Notes: generated by a model from the sequence alone, not told the origin. A DNA stretch of 64,000 nucleotides from Tersicoccus solisilvae (GCF_014643255.1 NZ_BMJI01000003.1:62001-126000), one strand, 5' to 3'; shown: positions 51,421 to 60,316, counted from the stretch's first letter. Numbers and translations: made by a program.

Positions 51421-52565
51421 TTCCCCCACGCCTTGAGGAACTTCGAACGGAAGTCGACCGAACCCTCGTATCCGCCCGACATCGGCATGTTGTGGTCGGC
51501 GTCGATGACCTGCACGGACTGGCCGATGTAGGCCGGATCCTGCTTGTTCATCACCCTGAGCGCGGTGTCGATCGATCCCCATCCCTGCCACGCGTTGCCC
51601 ATGGCGACCGTCGCATTGATCCCGGATTTGCCGTTGCGGATCATGTCGATGGCGCCGTCGCCGCCGAAGGCGCCGATCACCGTGAGCTTGTCGGCGAGGC
51701 CGGCCTGGTCGATCGCCGCGGCGAGCCCCGTCTCGAGATAGCTGTCGGTGGGAACGATCAGGGCGTTCGCGTCGGGATTGGCCAGCAGCGCGCTGGTGAC
51801 CTTCTGCAGGTAGGAGTTGTCGGCCGTTTCCGGATCGGAGACGTCGATGGTCTGCAGAACCTCGCCGCCACCCAGCTTGGCGAGCTGGTCCTTGAAGGAC
51901 TGGGTGATCCAGGGACCCCAGGCGTTGGTGGTGCTGTTGATAACGATGGCCTTCACGTTGCCGTTGTTCTTGCCGTAGACGTAGTCGGCCATGAGCTGAC
52001 CGAAGACACCGAAGAAACCGGTCTTGGGTGCGTCCTTGAGCCACAGCCGCTCCGAGTTCCACACCTTCGGGGAACAGTCGTCGACGCCCCCGCCACCGAT
52101 GATGGTGACGCCGGCATCGTGCGCCTCCTTGAAGGCGGCCGCGGCCGCGCTGCAACTGATGCCGATCGGCACGAGGACGTCGGCGCCACCCGCGATGGCC
52201 TGCCGGATCGCGGTGGCGAAACCCTCAGGATTGAGCTTCCCGTCGACGATCTTGCCGGTTCCGCCGGCCTTCTCGGCTGCCTCCACCACGGCCGCGGCAG
52301 GCTGGTGGCAGGTGGCGAGCTGCTCGCCGCACGACATCACGTACACGTTCATACTCTTGGGAACGGTGGTCGACGCGAGGTCCGACAGGTCCGAGCCCAC
52401 GCCCTTGTACGCCTCGTCGAGGGCTTGCTGGACACCGGCACTGGTTTCACCGCCACCGGTGTTGGTCGCGTCGCCGGACGTACCAGCGCCATCGCTGCAG
52501 CCGGAGAGGACGAGCGCGGCGAGGATGAGCGCGGATGCTGTCTGCGCTGCCTTGGCCTTGATCAC
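51417..52565 (-). CDS. Periplasmic-type substrate-binding lipoprotein of the ABC importer
   Basis: 382 residues from GTG 52565 with GGAGG ribosome site. Signal with lipobox: AQTASALILAALVLSGCSDG (Cys about 22), so it is membrane-anchored outside. The mature part is Peripla_BP_4-like (KAGGTGKIVDGKLNPEGFAT, AIRQAIAGGADVLVPIGISC, SCSAAAAAFKEAHDAGVTII). Two Cys-containing loops (VYVMSCGEQLATCHQPAAAV, GVDDCSPKVW) are not seen in typical ribose-binding proteins, so the ligand may not be a sugar. First gene of the importer operon. Confidence 0.9.
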   Translation of the reverse strand: MIKAKAAQTASALILAALVLSGCSDGAGTSGDATNTGGGETSAGVQQALDEAYKGVGSDLSDLASTTVPKSMNVYVMSCGEQLATCHQPAAAVVEAAEKAGGTGKIVDGKLNPEGFATAIRQAIAGGADVLVPIGISCSAAAAAFKEAHDAGVTIIGGGGVDDCSPKVWNSERLWLKDAPKTGFFGVFGQLMADYVYGKNNGNVKAIVINSTTNAWGPWITQSFKDQLAKLGGGEVLQTIDVSDPETADNSYLQKVTSALLANPDANALIVPTDSYLETGLAAAIDQAGLADKLTVIGAFGGDGAIDMIRNGKSGINATVAMGNAWQGWGSIDTALRVMNKQDPAYIGQSVQVIDADHNMPMSGGYEGSVDFRSKFLKAWGK

Positions 52566-52690
52566 AACTTGCCTCCATGAGATCGGCGACGGCGCTGGAC
52601 TCAAGACGGCCGCGCTGCCGCAGGGATCGGTTCGGTGACCCTGATCACACAGTCAAGAGGCAGGAAGGAGCGAGAACCAGTGGGACGTGG

Positions 52691-52705
52691 CGATGGAAAC
52701 CATCG
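52691..52705. promoter_or_regulatory. Palindrome between the importer and the divergent SDR gene
   Basis: CGATGG AAA CCATCG: perfect 6-bp arms in the shared intergenic region. It could be the operator of the nearby LysR or another regulator. Short, so only suggestive. Confidence 0.4.
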
Positions 52706-52739
52706 ACGGGCAGGATGAGTGCGGTCCGTGACGTGTCCC

Positions 52740-52745
52740 TAGAGT
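52740..52745 (+). promoter_or_regulatory. Probable -10 box of the SDR gene
   Basis: TAGAGT ends 8 bases before ATG 52754, suggesting a leaderless transcript. No Shine-Dalgarno is present. Confidence 0.35.
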
Positions 52746-52753
52746 CAACGTCC

Positions 52754-53539
52754 ATGACGATGACGACGCCCTCCGCCGCCGAGCTCTTCTCGCTGGAGGG
52801 CACGGTTGCCCTGGTCACCGGGGCGACCTCCGGGCTGGGCCTGGCCGCCGCCGAGGCGCTGGCCTCCGCGGGCGCGCGCACCGTTCTCAGTGGCCTCGAG
52901 TCGGCACACCCGGGACGGATCGCGGCAGAGCGCGCGATCGACGGCTTGCCGATCGAGGGCATCGCCTGCGACGTGACGTCACAGGCCCAACTGGAAGAAC
53001 TCGTCGCTCGGACGCTCGACCGGCACGGGCGGATCGACACGGTGTTCTGCAACGCCGGTCTCGCACTCGACATCGGCCCGCACACGACCAGCACCGACGA
53101 GCAACTGGACCGGATGTTCGACGTGCACGTGCGCAGTGTGCTCCGGCTGGCCAACCTCACCCTCCCGCAGATGGCCGCGCACGGTGGCGGCTCGTTCATC
53201 ATCATGTCGAGCCTGTCCGGCCTGCGCGGAAACGCCCGGCTCGGCTTGTACGGCGTGACGAAGGCCGCCAACGCCCAGCTTGCCCGCAACCTCGCGGTGC
53301 AGTGGGGCGAGCACGGCGTACGGGTGAACGCGATCTCGCCGGGCGTCATCGCCACGGAGTTCGCCAAGCCCATCACCGAGGGCGAGGAGCGGGAGGCGCG
53401 GCTGGCGAAGACGCCGATGCGCCGCTTCGGGGACGCGAGTCACGTGGCAGGTACGTTGCTGTACCTGGCCTCCGCGGCAGGCGGATTCACGACCGGCCAG
53501 AACATCGTCGTCGACGGCGGCACCCTGGTGGCCGACTGA
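52754..53539 (+). CDS. Short-chain dehydrogenase/reductase
   Basis: 261 residues. NAD(P)-binding TGATSGLGLAAAEALASAGA (TGxxxGxG), NAG motif FCNAGLAL, catalytic Ser in FIIMSSLSGLRG, YxxxK in GLYGVTKAANAQLARNLAVQ and the C-terminal FTTGQNIVVDGGTLVAD. A complete classical SDR, probably acting on a hydroxy or keto intermediate of the adjacent catabolic region. Divergent from the ABC importer and convergent with the LysR gene. Confidence 0.92.
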   Translation: MTMTTPSAAELFSLEGTVALVTGATSGLGLAAAEALASAGARTVLSGLESAHPGRIAAERAIDGLPIEGIACDVTSQAQLEELVARTLDRHGRIDTVFCNAGLALDIGPHTTSTDEQLDRMFDVHVRSVLRLANLTLPQMAAHGGGSFIIMSSLSGLRGNARLGLYGVTKAANAQLARNLAVQWGEHGVRVNAISPGVIATEFAKPITEGEEREARLAKTPMRRFGDASHVAGTLLYLASAAGGFTTGQNIVVDGGTLVAD

Positions 53540-53586
53540 TGGACGGACGTGCTCACGCAGCGAGCTGGGCCTCCAGCCACGACTAC

Positions 53587-54546
53587 TCAGCGGAGCTTCT
53601 GAGCGCCCGTCCTGGTTGAGGGGCGCAACGGCAGATCGGAGCCGAACTCGACGCGCTCGGCTGTCTTGCGGAGAATGCCCACGAGCCAGCGCAGGGCAGG
53701 ATCGTCCTTCTTCGACGGATGCCAGTAGACGACCTCGACCAGCATCGGCACCGGGACGGGCGTACGGGCGACCATGAGCCCCAGTTGATCCCCGTAGAGA
53801 TCGGCGACCCGCTCGGGCACGAAACCATACCCGTCGGTGCCCTGGATCATGAACGGCACGGGGAGGAAATCGGACACCCTCATTGCGACGACCGGCGTCA
53901 CCCCCGCACTCATGAGCGCATTGTTCGCGACCATCGGCACCCCATCGGCGAAGGTCACGTCCACGTACGGAAGCGTCTTCAGATCCTCCATGGAGAGCGC
54001 ACCGTCTTGCAGGCGCGGATGGTCCCGACGCACGAGGCAGACGAAACGGTCCGAGAACAGCGACTGGTGCTTGCCGGGCAGCGAGCGGTCGGACGTGGCG
54101 ACGATGACGTCCTTGCGGAGCAGGTCCACCGGGTCGACCTGGTACAGCGCGTCGAATTCCACCGAGGTGCCCGGGGCCTCGTCCGCGAGGACCTCCAGCA
54201 ATGGAGCCGTCATCACGGACAGGGCGTAGTCGGATGCCGAGATCCGGAACCGCCGGTCGCTCGTAGCGGGGTCGAAGGCCGGGCGGAGCGTGAAGGTCCG
54301 GTCGACCTGGACCACCGCTTCGCGGACGATCGGCTGCAGGGCTCGGGCCCTGTCGGTGAGTTCGAACGTGCGGCCACTGCGGATCAACAAGGGATCGCCG
54401 ATCACCTTGCGGAGCTTGGCGACCGCGCCGCTGACGGCGGGTTGCGTGAGCCCAATGGCCTCGCCGGCGCGGGTCAGGCTGCGCTCGGTGAGGACGGCAT
54501 CGAGTACCACGACGAGATTGATGTCGATGCCACGAAGATCGTCCAT
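53587..54546 (-). CDS. LysR-family transcriptional regulator
   Basis: 319 residues from ATG 54546. HTH at about 20-45: VLTERSLTRAGEAIGLTQPA, VSGAVAKLRKVIGDPLLIRS. The effector domain (about 90-300) starts RRFRISASDYALSVMTAPLL and is of the NodD/PcpR-like group that often senses aromatic compounds. It sits downstream of the fumarylacetoacetase operon on the same strand and faces the SDR gene; it may control the importer or this operon. Confidence 0.9.
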   Translation of the reverse strand: MDDLRGIDINLVVVLDAVLTERSLTRAGEAIGLTQPAVSGAVAKLRKVIGDPLLIRSGRTFELTDRARALQPIVREAVVQVDRTFTLRPAFDPATSDRRFRISASDYALSVMTAPLLEVLADEAPGTSVEFDALYQVDPVDLLRKDVIVATSDRSLPGKHQSLFSDRFVCLVRRDHPRLQDGALSMEDLKTLPYVDVTFADGVPMVANNALMSAGVTPVVAMRVSDFLPVPFMIQGTDGYGFVPERVADLYGDQLGLMVARTPVPVPMLVEVVYWHPSKKDDPALRWLVGILRKTAERVEFGSDLPLRPSTRTGAQKLR

Positions 54547-54618
54547 ACCGTGAGTCCCGCTCCTCTGCGCGTCGCTCACAGCATAACCAGGCAACAGGTC
54601 CGACCCGCGCGGGTCCGG

Positions 54619-55581
54619 TCAGAGCCGGTCTGCACCGTAGGTGCGTCGCGCCCGGGGGACCGTGTACGCGGGACTGGTCCGATCGACGATCGTGTTCTCG
54701 ATGGTGCCCAGACCCTCCACGGTCATCGTGACGACATCACCGACCTTCAGCGGCGGCGGTGTCAGGGTCCCGCTGCGCGCCCAGTGTTCGGACAGAGCGC
54801 CTCGTGAGGCGGTGCCCGTCGCGAGCACGTCGCCGGCGCCCACCCAGGCATCTCGAGACGCATGCACGAGCAGCTCCTCGAACGACCAGGACATGTTGCG
54901 CAGGTTGTCGGTGCCGACGACCTCACCGTTGATGGCGACAGACATCTCCAGGGCGTACCGGTCGCCCTCCCGGTACTGCTCCAGCTCGTCGGGCGTCGTG
55001 AGCCACGGACCGAGGGTGTTGGCGAAGTCCTTGCCCTTGGAGGGGCCGAGTCCCACCCGCATCTCGTTGCCCTGGACGTCCCGTGCCGACCAGTCGTTAA
55101 GGATGCAGAAGCCGGCGATGTGCTCGAATGCCTCCTCGAGAGAGACATCACGGACCGTGTTCTTCACGATCATGGCCACCTCGAGCTCGAAGTCGAGCTT
55201 CTGCGTGAACGGAGGCATCGGGATGCCGGTTCCGGTCGGCACGACCGACCAGGGATTCATGAACAGGAACGCCGGCGCTTCATACCACTGCTCGGGCACG
55301 GTGCCGTCACCGGGCTCGTTCTTCTTCATGCCGGCGATGTGCGCCTCGAACGCCAGGAAGTCCCGCATGGCGCGCGGCTCGACAGGTGAGAGCAGCTCCG
55401 TCTCCGAGACGGCCTTGCGCTGCTGTTTCCCGCTGCGCAACAGGACGTCGTAACGCTCGGCCTCCGGTGCCCGCAACAACGGCAGGATCTCAGCGTCCAG
55501 GGGAAGATCGTGCACTCGATCGTGGCGGACCGTGCCGGTGTGCGCGATCCCCCGCTCCACGTACCGGACGTACCGGGGCAT
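54619..55581 (-). CDS. Fumarylacetoacetate hydrolase family enzyme 1
   Basis: 320 residues from ATG 55581 (TGATG overlap with the ABM gene). Family core: MRDFLAFEAHIAGMKK, LDFELEVAMIVKNTVRDVSL (acidic metal ligands), FCILNDWSARDVQGNEMRVG, LGPSKGKDFANTLGPWLTTP and GDVLATGTASRG. A divalent-metal enzyme that hydrolyses or decarboxylates beta-dicarbonyl or acylpyruvate compounds, usually in aromatic ring-fission pathways. The N-terminal 75 residues form the extra domain seen in longer members. About half-identical by eye to the second copy below. Confidence 0.9.
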   Translation of the reverse strand: MPRYVRYVERGIAHTGTVRHDRVHDLPLDAEILPLLRAPEAERYDVLLRSGKQQRKAVSETELLSPVEPRAMRDFLAFEAHIAGMKKNEPGDGTVPEQWYEAPAFLFMNPWSVVPTGTGIPMPPFTQKLDFELEVAMIVKNTVRDVSLEEAFEHIAGFCILNDWSARDVQGNEMRVGLGPSKGKDFANTLGPWLTTPDELEQYREGDRYALEMSVAINGEVVGTDNLRNMSWSFEELLVHASRDAWVGAGDVLATGTASRGALSEHWARSGTLTPPPLKVGDVVTMTVEGLGTIENTIVDRTSPAYTVPRARRTYGADRL

Positions 55582-55874
55582 CAGTAGTCCAGGGTCTCGT
55601 AGAAGTCGCGCTGACGCGTCTCCAGGGCGGGGATCGCCTGACCGAGCGCCCACTGCTCGAAGTGCGGGTAGGTGCCGTGCTTCTTGAAGGCGGCCTCGTC
55701 GGTGTACACCTCGAAGATGCGGAAGACGTTCGACTCCTCCGGGCTCTGGTACGCCTGGTAGTACAGGTTGCCGGGCTCGTCGCGGGAAGCCGGCGAGAGC
55801 TTCGCCAGAGCGGAGCGGACGGTCTCCTCCTCTCCGGACTTGGCGATCCAGGTTGCGCTGCAGACGAAGGCCAT
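55581..55874 (-). CDS. ABM-family (antibiotic biosynthesis monooxygenase-like) protein
   Basis: 97 residues from ATG 55874. Ferredoxin-like ABM pattern: FVCSATWIAKSGEEETVRSA, LYYQAYQSPEESNVFRIFEV, YTDEAAFKKHGTYPHFEQWA. Such small dimeric proteins are quinol monooxygenases or degrade heme; in a catabolic operon a cofactorless oxidation of a phenol is possible. Its stop overlaps the start of FAH enzyme 1, so the two are co-translated. Confidence 0.87.
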   Translation of the reverse strand: MAFVCSATWIAKSGEEETVRSALAKLSPASRDEPGNLYYQAYQSPEESNVFRIFEVYTDEAAFKKHGTYPHFEQWALGQAIPALETRQRDFYETLDY

Positions 55875-55991
55875 CAGGGTTCCCCTCTCGAGTTCACGGC
55901 CGGATTGTTCCCGGTCGTCTTTCACGCTACGGATGCCCCGTGGCCTCGACCACCGGTCCGGATCGATGCCTCCCATCGGCCGAGGACGAGG

Positions 55992-56969
55992 TCAGCGGGT
56001 GCGGACCCGCGGGCGGCTGCGGGCCGGGGGAATGTCAGGAACCGGCCGGCTGCACCCCACCCTGCCGGTGAGCGTGCCCAGACGCTCCACGTCCAGCGTG
56101 ACCTCGTCCCCCTCGACCAGCGGTGGAGGCGTGCGAACACCGTGGCGTCCCCACAGTTCGCCCAGGCATCCTCCGTTGCCCGCCGTGCCGGATCCCAGCA
56201 CGTCGCCGGGGACCACGCGCGTGTTGCGCGAGGCGTAGGCGACCAGCTCCCCGAAGGGCCACCCCATGTTCGAGAGCAGGTCGTACCCGACCCGTTCGCC
56301 GTTGATCCGCGCCTCCAGCTCGAGGGCCAGGAACCCCTCGTCGTCGATGAGATCGGAGACCTCGTCCGCCGAGACGATCCATGGGCCGAGTGCCGTGCCA
56401 AAGTCCTTGCCCTTGGCCGGCCCCAGTCGCACCTGCATCTCACGGGCCTGCACATCGCGGGCGGACCAGTCGTTCATGATCGTGTACCCGAAGATCGCCC
56501 GCGCACCCTCGGCCGCCGTGAGGTCCACTCCGCCGCGGGGCGGGGCACCGATGACCGCCGCGACCTCGAGTTCGAAGTCCAGCGCCTCCGTGGCCGGCGG
56601 GGTGACCGCCTCGTCGGGGCCGAGCACGGAGTGTGGGTTGGTGAAGTAGAACGTGGGATAGCGGTACCAGGAATCGGGCACACCCCCGACGCCGTCCACG
56701 GAGACCGAGACTCCCTCGACGTGCTCCTCGAAGGCGACGAAGTCCCGGATCGTCGGTGGGTCGAGTGGAGCGAGCAGCCGCACATCCCCCAGTGCGGGCT
56801 CGCTGCCGTCGGCGGCGCCGACCAGCCGCTCCCCCGCCGCCAGGGCCGCGTCGAGCCCGGCCTCGAGCAGACCGGCCGTCGTCGTGTCGTCCGCGAAGGC
56901 GATCATCCGGCCTTCATGCACGATCCCCTCGTGCTCGGCCCCTCGGTGCTTCCAGCGTGCAATGCGCAT
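55992..56969 (-). CDS. Fumarylacetoacetate hydrolase family enzyme 2
   Basis: 325 residues from ATG 56969. TIRDFVAFEEHVEGVSVSVD, LDFELEVAAVIGAPPRGGVD (metal ligands), YTIMNDWSARDVQAREMQVR, LGPAKGKDFGTALGPWIVSA and GDVLGSGTAGNG. It parallels enzyme 1 along its whole length, so the operon carries two diverged copies with presumably successive or alternative substrates. It starts 1 base after the cyclase stop, and the ABM gene follows after a 117-base gap. Confidence 0.9.
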   Translation of the reverse strand: MRIARWKHRGAEHEGIVHEGRMIAFADDTTTAGLLEAGLDAALAAGERLVGAADGSEPALGDVRLLAPLDPPTIRDFVAFEEHVEGVSVSVDGVGGVPDSWYRYPTFYFTNPHSVLGPDEAVTPPATEALDFELEVAAVIGAPPRGGVDLTAAEGARAIFGYTIMNDWSARDVQAREMQVRLGPAKGKDFGTALGPWIVSADEVSDLIDDEGFLALELEARINGERVGYDLLSNMGWPFGELVAYASRNTRVVPGDVLGSGTAGNGGCLGELWGRHGVRTPPPLVEGDEVTLDVERLGTLTGRVGCSRPVPDIPPARSRPRVRTR

Positions 56970-56970
56970 C

Positions 56971-57738
56971 TCAGTCCTCCAGTATCGCGACGGCGCGGGT
57001 CCAGCCGGCGGAGGCACCGCGCACCTTGGTTGGGAAGCAAGCGACGGTGAACCCGTCGTCCGGCAGCGCCTCGAGGTTCTGCAGCTTCTCGATCTGGCAG
57101 TAGGCGACGTCGGCACCGGCCTTGTGGCCTTCCCAGACGGTGCTGGCGTCGCCGGTCTCCTCGAAGATCCGCCGGCCGATGCTCACGGGCATGTCCCACC
57201 CCCAGGCGTCGGTGCCGACGACGCGGACACCCCGGTCGGTGAGGTGCTTCGTGGCCTCGCGACCGAATCCGATCCCGGTGTCGATGTAGTCGTCCTGTCC
57301 GTAGGCAGCCGAGGCGACCGTGTGCACGAGCACGATGTCGTACGGCAGGAGCTCGTGCCCGGCCCTCGAGAGCGCGTCGTCGATATCGGCAGTGGTGACC
57401 AGGTGCCCGTTCGGGAGGTGCCGCAGGTCCAGCTTCACGCCAGGTCGGTAGAACCAGTCCAGTGGCACCTCGTCGATGCTCCACGCCTTCTCCCCGCCGT
57501 TCATGGTGGGGTGGTAGTGCCATGGGGCATCGACATGGGTACCGGCGTGCGTGGTGACGGTCATCGTCTCGGCCGCCAGCCCCTTCCCCTCGGGGAGCTG
57601 CTCGGGGAGGATCCCGTACATCGCCTGCAGGTCCGCGAGTCCGGCGATGTGGTCTTTGTAGTCGATCCTCGGCCGCAGGAACGGCGGATCGACGGGAACG
57701 ACGTCGTCCAGCGGCATCGAGAGATCGATGATGGGCAT
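56971..57738 (-). CDS. Cyclase/kynurenine-formamidase-family metal hydrolase
   Basis: 255 residues from ATG 57738. The metal motif THAGTHVDAPWH (about 64-75) is the HxGTHxDxPxH signature; other marks are PIIDLSMPLDDVVPVDPPFL at the start, KLDLRHLPNGHLVTTADIDD and RVVGTDAWGWDMP. The family hydrolyses N-formylkynurenine, isatin or related amides and lactones. The long insert after the motif (YHPTMNGGEKAWSIDEVPLD) suggests a subgroup distinct from kynurenine formamidase. Adjacent to FAH enzyme 2 with 1 base between them. Confidence 0.87.
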   Translation of the reverse strand: MPIIDLSMPLDDVVPVDPPFLRPRIDYKDHIAGLADLQAMYGILPEQLPEGKGLAAETMTVTTHAGTHVDAPWHYHPTMNGGEKAWSIDEVPLDWFYRPGVKLDLRHLPNGHLVTTADIDDALSRAGHELLPYDIVLVHTVASAAYGQDDYIDTGIGFGREATKHLTDRGVRVVGTDAWGWDMPVSIGRRIFEETGDASTVWEGHKAGADVAYCQIEKLQNLEALPDDGFTVACFPTKVRGASAGWTRAVAILED

Positions 57739-57827
57739 GTGGTCTCCTCGACTCGGCGTCCCTACATCCTGGGTCAACGCGCGTCGCGGCGGCACTGGGT
57801 ACCAGGGATGGCTCACATCGCGGAGTG

Positions 57828-58556
57828 CTAGATCCGGCTCTCCCCGCCGTCCACGAGCAGCGTCTGCCCAGTCATGAAGGCCGCGTCGTCGGAGACGGCG
57901 AAGGAGACCACCGCGGCAATGTCGCCGGGCTCGCCGGTTCGCGGGATGGCTTGACGGGAGCGGACCACGGCGAAATGCTCCGCCGGCACGTCGTGCAGCG
58001 CGTGCGAGGTCGCCGTCAGGCCGGGCGCCACCGCGTTCACGGTGATCCCGTCGCGTCCGAGCTCGGTGGCCAGGGCGCGGACCATACCGGTGAGAGCTCC
58101 CTTGCTGGCGATGTAGTGCGTCATCCCGGGTGGAGGGGCGAACTGGCTCGACGACGTGATCATCACGATCCGGCCCCAGCCGGAAGCCTGCAGGTCGGGA
58201 AGCGCTGCGCGCACGATATGGAAGGCACCGTCCACGTTCACCCGGAACGTGCGCGACCATGCCTCCGGGTCGAGCTCGCCGAACGGCAGGACCACCTGAT
58301 ACGCCGCGCAGTGCACGACGATCGACACCGGGCCGGCCACGTCGTGGACGTGGTCGACGGCGGATGCTACGGCTGAACGATCGGTGATGTCGCAGCCGAT
58401 GTCGATGATGCCCGGGCGAGGTGCGTCCGGAGCAGCGACGTCCAGACTCGCCACGACCAGTCCGTCGGCCTTCAGCCGCTCGGCGATCGCCGCTCCGATG
58501 CCGCTGGCACCGCCGGTCAGCACGACGACGCGTGACGATCCAGGGCCGGCGGTCAC
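57828..58556 (-). CDS. Short-chain dehydrogenase/reductase of the oxidase operon
   Basis: 242 residues from GTG 58556, which overlaps the oxidase stop (GTGA). VVVLTGGASGIGAAIAERLK, CDITDRSAVASAVDHVHDVA, IVMITSSSQF (Ser), THYIASKGALTGMVRALATE (YxxxK), NAVAPGLTAT and MTGQTLLVDGGES give a full classical SDR. Probably handles an alcohol or ketone product of the flavoprotein oxidase encoded just upstream. Confidence 0.92.
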   Translation of the reverse strand: MTAGPGSSRVVVLTGGASGIGAAIAERLKADGLVVASLDVAAPDAPRPGIIDIGCDITDRSAVASAVDHVHDVAGPVSIVVHCAAYQVVLPFGELDPEAWSRTFRVNVDGAFHIVRAALPDLQASGWGRIVMITSSSQFAPPPGMTHYIASKGALTGMVRALATELGRDGITVNAVAPGLTATSHALHDVPAEHFAVVRSRQAIPRTGEPGDIAAVVSFAVSDDAAFMTGQTLLVDGGESRI

Positions 58557-60151
58557 CACGTCTCTCGCAGCTGGGCGGGCCAGATGCCGTGGCGGCCGGG
58601 GTTGAGGATTCCCTGCGGGTCGACGGCGTCCTTGATCTTCTCCACGAACCGGCGGTAGGCGTGATCGTTGAAACCGTACTGCTCCTGCGCGAGGTCCATG
58701 AACTGCAGGTGCGCGCGGTATTCGCCGTAGCCGATCCTGCCGCCCTCGCGCACGAGTTCCTGCATGACGCGATAGCCGCTGACCGTGGACTCTTCGTCGT
58801 CGATGTCGAAGGTGATGCCGGCGACGCTGCACAGCGACCGCTCGTTGATCACGATCAGGTCGGCGGTGTGGTCGAGGCCGTTGCGCTCGAACTGCGCCTT
58901 CAGCCACATCTGCAGGTCGTACACCTGACGGCCGGACAGCGGCGCCACCGGAGCGAAGCTCATGTGCCCGCCGTGCTCACCGCCGCGCCAGCCCGCCATC
59001 GTGTTCCAGTCGAGGTTCGGCACGCCGGCGTACACGCGGTCGGAGGGATCGGGGAGGCTAGCCCACCGGTCCGGCCCCGTGGTGGTGTGCCGGATCGATG
59101 CACCAGCGATCGGGCCGAACGCCGCGGTGACCTTGCGCAGCTTGATCGCAGCGATCTCCGCATCGTCGTAGAAGGCGAAGCGCAGGTGCCAGCGGCCGAT
59201 GCCGAGCTTCGCGGCGATCTCGTCGATCACCCCGTCGGGAATCACCCCCTCCTTCGGCTCGTACCACGTCGTCCGCGGGGCGATCGTGCTGGCGATCAGG
59301 AGCGTGTTCAGGATGCAGGGAACACCGTCGATCGTGCCGTCCAGCCGGAGGCGCCTCAGCGTGTCGACGAGAGGGATGAGGTCCTCGTCCCGCGGGACGT
59401 CCACGTGGACGTGGGTGATCGCCTCCGGCTTGGGCATCAGCCACAGGCCGAGCTTGGTGACGACGCCGAAGTTGCCCTGGAAGAACAGCGGCTCGATCGT
59501 CGGACCGAGGTTGCGCGTGTAGAGGTTCCAGCTGGCATTGCCCTCCATGGCGCCCATGCCGGTGCGCAGCAGCTCTCCTTCGGCGGTCACCACCTCCAGG
59601 CCGCAGATGTTGCGCCAGTCCTTGCCGTACGGCAGATAGGTCAGCCCGTTATCCTGCTGGTTGCCGCCCATCGACCCCCAGCCGAGGTCGGGCACGCTCA
59701 CCATCAGGTCGGCTCCCGCCGCCTCGATCGCGTCGTAGATGTCCTGGAAGCTCGCGCCGGGCTCGATGAGGGCGACACCCAGCTCCGTGTCGATCTCGAG
59801 GACCCGGTTCATGCGGCGGAAGTTGATGGTGATGCCGCCGGACACGCGGGGAGCCGCACCACCGTAGCCGTTGTTCCGGCCCTGTCCCTGCGCCCACAGG
59901 GGAACGGCGTATCGGGCGGCGGTCCGCACAATCTCCTGCACCTGTTCGGCGCTGTCGGGGAACACGACACCGGCCGTGGCGAAGGCATCCCACTCCGGGG
60001 GCTGATAGGGGTCGCGGTACTCGCCGCCGTCACCGGTGATGACGCGATCGGCGCCGATGCACCCGGCGATCTCGCCCAGCGCCGCCTGCACCGTGGCGGT
60101 GCCGACCGCGGCCGTCACCACGGGGAGGAAATCGGGGGTGACTCTGCTCAT
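58553..60151 (-). CDS. FAD-linked oxidase of the vanillyl-alcohol oxidase / 4-cresol dehydrogenase family
   Basis: 532 residues, normal length. The FAD-binding PCMH part is clear: ATAGVVFPDSAEQVQEIVRT, LWAQGQGRNNGYGGAAPRVS, ALIEPGASFQDIYDAIEAAG, VPDLGWGSMGGNQQDNGLTY and PLFFQGNFGVVTKLGLWLMP. The C-terminus has the family GFNDHAYRRFVEKIKDAVDP, QGILNPGRHGIW. Members oxidise para-substituted phenols (vanillyl alcohol, eugenol, p-cresol), so a phenolic substrate is likely but not proven. Ribosome site GAGAGAG. First gene of the TetR-controlled operon. Confidence 0.9.
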   Translation of the reverse strand: MSRVTPDFLPVVTAAVGTATVQAALGEIAGCIGADRVITGDGGEYRDPYQPPEWDAFATAGVVFPDSAEQVQEIVRTAARYAVPLWAQGQGRNNGYGGAAPRVSGGITINFRRMNRVLEIDTELGVALIEPGASFQDIYDAIEAAGADLMVSVPDLGWGSMGGNQQDNGLTYLPYGKDWRNICGLEVVTAEGELLRTGMGAMEGNASWNLYTRNLGPTIEPLFFQGNFGVVTKLGLWLMPKPEAITHVHVDVPRDEDLIPLVDTLRRLRLDGTIDGVPCILNTLLIASTIAPRTTWYEPKEGVIPDGVIDEIAAKLGIGRWHLRFAFYDDAEIAAIKLRKVTAAFGPIAGASIRHTTTGPDRWASLPDPSDRVYAGVPNLDWNTMAGWRGGEHGGHMSFAPVAPLSGRQVYDLQMWLKAQFERNGLDHTADLIVINERSLCSVAGITFDIDDEESTVSGYRVMQELVREGGRIGYGEYRAHLQFMDLAQEQYGFNDHAYRRFVEKIKDAVDPQGILNPGRHGIWPAQLRETW

Positions 60152-60195
60152 CTGCTCTCTCCTTCGAGTTGCGGCACGGAGGGCCGCTCTATCAT

Positions 60196-60225
60196 TCAAA
60201 ACCGTAGCGAGCGCTATGGTTTTGA
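60196..60225. promoter_or_regulatory. 30-bp palindromic operator of the oxidase operon
   Basis: Arms TCAAAACCGTAGCG (60196-60209) and CGCTATGGTTTTGA (60212-60225) match as reverse complements with one mismatch and 2 bases between. It lies between the divergent oxidase operon and the TetR gene, about 45 bases before the oxidase start. A textbook TetR operator. Confidence 0.85.
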
Positions 60226-60304
60226 TTCCAGTCTCCTTGTCGGCGAGGGACAATGCCTGCCTGCCGATATCACGTATCGAGCGACCCTGTGCGTGCGGGA
60301 TCGC

Positions 60305-60310
60305 TAGGCT
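60305..60310 (+). promoter_or_regulatory. Probable -10 box of the TetR gene
   Basis: TAGGCT ends 6 bases before ATG 60317, consistent with a leaderless mRNA. No Shine-Dalgarno. Confidence 0.4.
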
Positions 60311-60316
60311 GGGCCC

